From: CBDATA01 sp965215615
GTDB lineage: Bacteria > Acidobacteriota > Vicinamibacteria > Marinacidobacterales > Marinacidobacteraceae
Direction of reading: 5' to 3'
Assembly (NCBI GenBank): GCA_965215615.1
Contig: OZ244068.1
Location: 1,984,001-2,048,000 of the forward strand
Length of the DNA stretch: 64,000 bases
The notes under the pieces were generated by a model, which did not search any database, was not told the origin of the DNA, and saw only the letters and a list, made by a program, of their open reading frames with translations. The position numbers and the translations under genes were made by a program. Shown here in pieces: positions 59,466 through 64,000 of the stretch (within the stretch, counting starts at the first letter, position 1; each line of letters opens with the position of its first letter).

Positions 59466-59918
59466 ATGACGGTCCCCAAGGCGCTCCGCGATCAACTCTC
59501 CGAAGAGGATCTCGACCGGATCGTCGCTGCGATCGGCGAAGCCGAGCGCGGAACCTCCCGCGAACTGCGGGTGCGCATCATCCGCCGGCTCTTCCCTTTC
59601 GAGAGCGCGCGGCGGCGGGCGCTCCGGGATTTCCGCACCCTCGGCATGCAGCACACCGCCGACGGCGCGGGAGTCCTCCTGTTCCTCGCGGTGAAGTCGA
59701 GGCGCTTCGAGATCGTGGCGGATCCGGTAGTGGACCGGGAGATCGGTGCCGACGCATGGAAGGAGATCGCCGAGGGGATCACCCGCGAAATCCACGCGAA
59801 GGGGATCGGCCCCGGCCTCGAATACGGAGTGCGCCGGATCGGTGAGTTCCTGTCCCGTCACTTCCCGATCCAGCCGGACGACGTGAATGAACTCCCGGAT
59901 GAGGTGAGCTTCGGCTGA
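59466..59918 (+). CDS. Second TPM-domain protein, soluble
   Basis: A 150-residue TPM-domain protein without signal peptide or Gly-rich tail. Core: LSEEDLDRIVAAIGEAERGT, SRELRVRIIRRLFPFES, HTADGAGVLLFLAVKSRRFE and VVDREIGADAWKEIAEGI. ATG 59466 is 6 bp after the previous stop. A lemA-TPM-TPM trio is a recurrent bacterial arrangement; the small cytoplasmic paralogue may bind the membrane-bound one. No activity is known. Confidence 0.85.
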   Translation: MTVPKALRDQLSEEDLDRIVAAIGEAERGTSRELRVRIIRRLFPFESARRRALRDFRTLGMQHTADGAGVLLFLAVKSRRFEIVADPVVDREIGADAWKEIAEGITREIHAKGIGPGLEYGVRRIGEFLSRHFPIQPDDVNELPDEVSFG

Positions 59919-59948
59919 CCGCGCTAGAGTCTCCAAACCACAACGCCC

Positions 59949-62429
59949 ATGCCTGAAAACGTGACCGAAAAACCGCCTGAATCTCCTCCCTCCGACCCGC
60001 CGCGCGAAGGCCGCCTCTTCCGGGGCGTCCCGGTCCTGCCGCTGCGCGACATCGTCGTCTTCCCCCACTCCTTTCTGCCGCTTTCGGTAGGACGCAAGAG
60101 CACCAAGCAGCTCCTCGGCGACGCCACCCGCGATGCCGAAACCCCGGGCCGCACCGGCCTTCAGGTCATGCTCGCGGTCCTCACCCAGCGGGACGCGGCG
60201 GTGGATGAACCCGGGAAGGACGACCTGTTCTCGGTGGGAACCGCGGCGCGTCTCGAAAAGCAGATGCGGATGCGGGACGGGACGATCCGGATCGTGATCC
60301 GGGGCAGCTTCCGCTTCCGGGTCGAGCGGATCACCCAGACCGAGCCCTATGTCCGGGCCGACATCCGCGAGCTGGACGGTGCCGGCAGCGGCGAGCAGAC
60401 CGTGGAATTCGAGGCGCTGACCCGCCAGATCCGCTCCGAGCTCCAGGACATGATCAAGGCGGAGCTGTTCACCCGCCCGGGCGACGTGATGAAACGCCAG
60501 CTCGCCCGGATCGGTGCCGCCGGCCAACTCGCCGACTTCGTGGCCGAGCAGCTCCCGAGCCTCGGTGCCGAAAAACGGCAGGAGATTCTGGAGACGCTCG
60601 CCATCAAGGAGCGGCTCGATCTCGCCTACGCCGCCATCCTTCGTGAAAAGCAGGTCCGCGAACTGGGCCGCAGCATCGAATCCAAGGTCAAGACCGAGGT
60701 CGGTCGCACCCAGCGCGAGTTCTTCCTGCGGGAGCAGTTGAAGGCGATCCAGAAGGAGCTGGGCGAGGGAGAGGATTCCACCAAGGAACTGGATGAACTC
60801 CGGGAAAAGATCACCAAGGCGGGAATGCCGGAGGATGCCGAGAAGGAGGCACTCCGCGAGTTCCGGCGCCTCGGCCGCATCCCGCCCGCCTCCGCCGAAT
60901 ACACGGTCGGCCGGACCTATCTGGACTGGCTGGTGCGGATGCCCTGGCAGAAGCGGACCGAGGACAAGTACGACCTCGCCCGCGCTCACGAGATTCTCGA
61001 GGCGGACCACTACGACCTCGCCAAGGTGAAGGACCGGATCCTCGAATTCCTGGCGGTCCGGGAGCGCAAGCCGGACCAGAAGGGGTCCATCCTCTGTTTC
61101 GTCGGCCCGCCGGGAGTCGGCAAGACCAGCCTCGGCAAATCCATCGCCAAGGCGATCGGGCGCAAGTTCGTCCGCCTGAGTCTCGGCGGCATCCGCGACG
61201 AAGCGGAGATTCGCGGCCACCGGCGCACCTACATCGGTGCACTCCCCGGCCAGATCCTCCAGAGCCTGGCGCGGGTGGAATCCCGCAATCCGGTCTTCAT
61301 GCTCGACGAAGTGGACAAGCTCGGCATGGACTTCCGTGGCGACCCGAGCTCGGCCCTTCTCGAAGTGCTGGACCCGGAGCAGAACGACAGCTTCCGCGAC
61401 CACTATCTGGATCTGCCCTTCGACCTCTCCGAGGTTCTTTTCATCGGGACCGCGAACATGGTGGACCCCATCCCGGCGGCACTCAAGGACCGGATGGAAA
61501 TCCTCCGACTGGAGGGCTACACCGAGGAGGAGAAAATCCAGATCGCGACCCGCCACATCCTGCCGAAGCAACTGGAGAACCACGGAATCGCCGAAGAATC
61601 CGTCGCCCCGGTCTTCAACCGGGAATCCCTTGCCAGCATCATCCGGGACTACACCCGCGAGGCCGGGCTCCGCAACCTGGAGCGGGCCATCGCCAAGATC
61701 TGCCGCAAGGCGGTTCGCAAGCTGGCCGAGGGCGAGGAGAAGCCCCTCGAACTGACCCCCGAAGTGGTTCGCGAGCTGCTCGGTGCCCCTTCTTCCCGTT
61801 CCCGCGAGCTGGCGGAGCGGGTCGCCATCCCCGGAGTCGCGATCGGCCTCGCGTGGACCTCGGTCGGCGGCGACATCCTCTTCGCCGAAGCCTCGCAGAT
61901 GCGCGGCAACAACCGCCTGACCCTGACCGGCCAACTCGGCGCGGTCATGAAGGAATCGGCCACCGCCGCCTTCAGTTGGGTGCGTCGGAACGCGGAGTCC
62001 TACGGCCTCAGCCCCGACTTCTACCGGCGCACCGATTTCCATTTCCACGTGCCAGAGGGTGCCACCCCGAAGGACGGCCCGTCGGCCGGGATCACCCTGG
62101 TGGCGGCGCTGATCTCGACGCTCACCGACACGCTCTGCCGCCCGCACCTCGCCATGACCGGAGAGATCACCCTCACCGGGCACATCCTTCCGGTGGGCGG
62201 TATCAAGGAGAAGCTCCTCGCGGCGCACCGCTACGGCATCAAGGAAGTGATCCTCCCCCGGCTCAACGAACCGAGCGTGGTCGAGGACATCCCCGACGAA
62301 ATCCGGGATGCTCTCGAAATCCACTTCGTTTCGAGCATCGAGGAAGCGCTCCAGATCGCCTTCCCCGACCTGCCCGGCCGCCCCCTGCCCGACTCCCCGG
62401 ACTCGATCCCCGAAAACCTGCCCGCCTGA
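59949..62429 (+). CDS. lon: ATP-dependent protease Lon
   Basis: An 826-residue LonA protease for misfolded and regulatory proteins. N-terminal LON domain (VPVLPLRDIVVFPHSFLPLS) to about 230; AAA+ module with Walker A GPPGVGKTS and Walker B FMLDEVDKLG; proteolytic domain with PKDGPSAG (catalytic Ser712) and GGIKEKLLAAHRYG (Lys755). Complete length. The start ATG has no ribosome site; TAGAGT lies 18 nt upstream. Confidence 0.96.
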   Translation: MPENVTEKPPESPPSDPPREGRLFRGVPVLPLRDIVVFPHSFLPLSVGRKSTKQLLGDATRDAETPGRTGLQVMLAVLTQRDAAVDEPGKDDLFSVGTAARLEKQMRMRDGTIRIVIRGSFRFRVERITQTEPYVRADIRELDGAGSGEQTVEFEALTRQIRSELQDMIKAELFTRPGDVMKRQLARIGAAGQLADFVAEQLPSLGAEKRQEILETLAIKERLDLAYAAILREKQVRELGRSIESKVKTEVGRTQREFFLREQLKAIQKELGEGEDSTKELDELREKITKAGMPEDAEKEALREFRRLGRIPPASAEYTVGRTYLDWLVRMPWQKRTEDKYDLARAHEILEADHYDLAKVKDRILEFLAVRERKPDQKGSILCFVGPPGVGKTSLGKSIAKAIGRKFVRLSLGGIRDEAEIRGHRRTYIGALPGQILQSLARVESRNPVFMLDEVDKLGMDFRGDPSSALLEVLDPEQNDSFRDHYLDLPFDLSEVLFIGTANMVDPIPAALKDRMEILRLEGYTEEEKIQIATRHILPKQLENHGIAEESVAPVFNRESLASIIRDYTREAGLRNLERAIAKICRKAVRKLAEGEEKPLELTPEVVRELLGAPSSRSRELAERVAIPGVAIGLAWTSVGGDILFAEASQMRGNNRLTLTGQLGAVMKESATAAFSWVRRNAESYGLSPDFYRRTDFHFHVPEGATPKDGPSAGITLVAALISTLTDTLCRPHLAMTGEITLTGHILPVGGIKEKLLAAHRYGIKEVILPRLNEPSVVEDIPDEIRDALEIHFVSSIEEALQIAFPDLPGRPLPDSPDSIPENLPA

Positions 62430-62450
62430 TTTCAGCCGGGCAGCCGGTTC

Positions 62451-63017
62451 TCAGGGCAGCCGGCCGCGAAGCGCCCGGAGGGACTCGCCGGTCGCATCCA
62501 CGATGGTCGAGGGCGCTCCTCCGGGAGTCACTCCTGCGTCGAGAACCAGAATGGGGATGCCCGCGTCCGGAAACGCGGCGACCGCTGCCTCGGCGGTGGT
62601 CGCCGGCGGAAAACCGCTCCGGTTGGCGCTCGTCGAGATCACCGGCCGGCCGAGCGCCCTCGCCACCTCGCGGGCGAGCGGATGCGAACTCACCCGAACC
62701 GCGATCGTCCCCGGATCGTCGCGCCGCCGCAGGACCAGAGTGAGCGGGCCGGGCCAGTGCTTCCTCGCGAGCTCTTCGGCCGCCCCGGACAGCAGACACA
62801 CCTCGCGGACCTGCGCCTCGTCGGCGGCGATCCAGGGCAACGGCGCATCGGGAGAGCGCTTCTTGAGCCGGAAGACCTCGCGCACTCCGGCGGGGGAAGA
62901 AGGATCGGCCCCGAGCGCGTAGAAGGTCTCGGTCGGATAGATCGCGACACCTCCTTCGACCAGATGCGCCGCGATCCGGACGGGATCCGACAGGCGATCG
63001 GACGGGCGACCCGTCAT
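62451..63017 (-). CDS. L-threonylcarbamoyladenylate synthase (Sua5/YwlC type)
   Basis: A 188-residue YrdC-domain enzyme making threonylcarbamoyl-AMP from threonine, bicarbonate and ATP for the t6A37 modification of tRNA. Motifs: GGVAIYPTETFYALGADPSS, RLKKRSPDAPLPW (KRxxxxP), WPGPLTLVL, VRVSSHPLAREV and PVISTSANRSGFPPATTAEA. The single-domain length matches TsaC/YwlC. ATG 63017 overlaps the upstream XerC/D stop by 4 bp. Confidence 0.92.
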   Translation of the reverse strand: MTGRPSDRLSDPVRIAAHLVEGGVAIYPTETFYALGADPSSPAGVREVFRLKKRSPDAPLPWIAADEAQVREVCLLSGAAEELARKHWPGPLTLVLRRRDDPGTIAVRVSSHPLAREVARALGRPVISTSANRSGFPPATTAEAAVAAFPDAGIPILVLDAGVTPGGAPSTIVDATGESLRALRGRLP

Positions 63018-63925
63018 GCGCGCCGCCGGGCTCTCGGATGGTGGCTGTCATAGACCCGTCGCAAGCGTTCCTCGGTCACATGGGTATAGATCTGGGTGGT
63101 GCTGATGGAGGCGTGCCCCAGCATCTGCTGGAGACTCCTCAGATCGGCACCGCGCTCGAGGAGATGGGTCGCAAAGGAGTGGCGGAGCATGTGAGGGGAG
63201 AGCGGGCGCTCGATCCCGGCGCGGAGGCCGATATCCCGGATGATGCGCCAGAACGCCTGGCGACTGAGCGCGCCGCCACGACGACTCAGGAAAAGCCACC
63301 CCGGATCCGCTTCCTCTCCGAGGAGTGTCCCGCGGCCTTCCGCGACCCATCGCCCGATCCGGCGCTCGGCCACTTCGCCGACCGGGACGATCCGCTCCCG
63401 GTCCCCCTTCCCGACCACCGTGACGTATGCCGGCATCCTGGAATCTCCCGCCACCAGATCCGTACACCGGATGCGGATCAGCTCCGAAACCCGGATGCCC
63501 GTCGCATACAGGGTCTCGACCATCGCTCCGTTGCGCAGACCCAGCGGAGAATCATCCGGCGCGGCGAGCAGGCGTTCGACCTCTTCCCCGCCGAGCAGCC
63601 GGGGCAGGCCGCGGACGGCCCGGATCCGGCTGAGCCGCTCGGTCGGGTTCTCGCGGAGGACTCCCTCTTCGACGAGAAACCGGTAGAAGCCGCGCACCGC
63701 CGCCACCTTCCGCTGGATGGACCGGAAGGAGAGGCCACGGCGCCGAAGAAGCGAAACGAAACGGTCCATGTCGTCCGGAGCGAGGGCCGTGACATCGGCG
63801 TCTCCCGAGTGCTCGACGAGTGTCCGAAGATCACGACGATATGCCTCGAGGGTGTTCGCCGCGAGGCCCCGCTCTCCCCCGAGATGCGCCAGGTAACGGG
63901 CGACCAGCGGGATGTCTTCGTTCAC
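63014..63925 (-). CDS. XerC/XerD-type tyrosine recombinase
   Basis: A 303-residue tyrosine recombinase resolving chromosome dimers at dif. SAM-like N-terminal domain to about 95 (YLAHLGGERGLAANTLEAYR). Catalytic residues are visible: Arg in ATGIRVSELIRI, Lys in VVGKGDRERIVPV, His-x-x-Arg in SPHMLRHSFATHL, His in LGHASISTTQIY and the Tyr nucleophile in IYTHVTEERL. Normal length. XerC and XerD are not separable from this sequence alone. The 75 bp beyond it hold no recognisable gene. Confidence 0.93.
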   Translation of the reverse strand: MNEDIPLVARYLAHLGGERGLAANTLEAYRRDLRTLVEHSGDADVTALAPDDMDRFVSLLRRRGLSFRSIQRKVAAVRGFYRFLVEEGVLRENPTERLSRIRAVRGLPRLLGGEEVERLLAAPDDSPLGLRNGAMVETLYATGIRVSELIRIRCTDLVAGDSRMPAYVTVVGKGDRERIVPVGEVAERRIGRWVAEGRGTLLGEEADPGWLFLSRRGGALSRQAFWRIIRDIGLRAGIERPLSPHMLRHSFATHLLERGADLRSLQQMLGHASISTTQIYTHVTEERLRRVYDSHHPRARRRA

Positions 63926-64000
63926 TTCCGCCCCCTCCCGAAAAGCCCTCTCGCTGCATCCCTGAGCAACGAGAACTCAACCGGCGCAACCCGGCGCGCC

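Noticed and set aside
59334..62324. 996-codon antisense frame across lon and the TPM genes
   Set aside because: A mirror of GC-rich codons; no domain, while the plus strand encodes intact Lon with catalytic residues.

Overview
The window is about 64 kb of high-GC DNA from a Gram-negative bacterium. The outer-membrane cobalamin receptor, SecG, a sortilin-repeat secreted protein, two DUF507 genes, LemA/TPM proteins and a UGA-decoded SelW-like selenoprotein would suit an Acidobacteriota-type or related lineage, but nothing here fixes the phylum. Many genes have a GCTAnnnT-type -10 box only 5-13 nt before the start codon and no Shine-Dalgarno site, so leaderless transcription looks common.

Layout. 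(1) 2-16035: a BREX type 1 phage-defence island (brxC cut by the window start, pglX, pglZ type B, brxL; brxA/brxB would lie outside) with a DUF2442/DUF4160 pair and an internally deleted AlbA_2-type gene between core genes. It is followed by four tandem copies of a coiled-coil PD-(D/E)XK-like gene and another nuclease-like gene. pglX carries a run of ten G that could act as a phase switch. (2) 16049-19300: cobalamin riboswitch, btuB-like receptor (frameshifted near its 3' end) and cobalamin adenosyltransferase. (3) 19318-20103: a 187-bp inverted-repeat element, a DUF4143 remnant and IS-end-like debris. (4) 20171-30000: housekeeping genes pgk-tpiA-secG, tRNA-Leu, a methyltransferase and a deacetylase-fold enzyme; then a Panacea/membrane-protein pair, a large secreted sortilin-repeat protein, and a DUF4143 ATPase behind three 23-bp-spaced repeats and ending in a second 187-bp element. 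(5) 29992-39102: PfkB kinase, a restriction-modification pair with an intact methylase and a decayed nuclease, M20 amidohydrolase, TVP38-like membrane protein, methylmalonate-semialdehyde dehydrogenase, SelW-like selenoprotein, tRNA-Asp, two DUF507 genes, Hsp20 and gap.

(6) 39099-54670: a type I restriction-modification locus on the minus strand (hsdM, hsdS, hsdR) loaded with toxin-antitoxin parts. hsdM is fused in frame to a PIN toxin domain followed by duplicated antitoxin genes. A second PIN gene overlaps an antitoxin-like head fused to a larger protein. hsdR is split by IS1634-family DNA flanked by a direct repeat of about 250 bp, and an intact IS1380-family element sits between the antitoxin copies. 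A fifth member of the nuclease-like family from the BREX island lies here too. (7) 54741-63925: housekeeping again: TIGR01777 epimerase, PBP1A-type enzyme, LemA, two TPM proteins, Lon, a Sua5/YwlC-type enzyme and a XerC/D recombinase.

Taken together, two defence islands sit between conserved metabolic blocks and share the coiled-coil nuclease-like family. Several components are broken (restriction nuclease, hsdR, DUF433, AlbA_2 gene, btuB end, array copy 2), so some frameshifts may be sequencing errors and others real decay.
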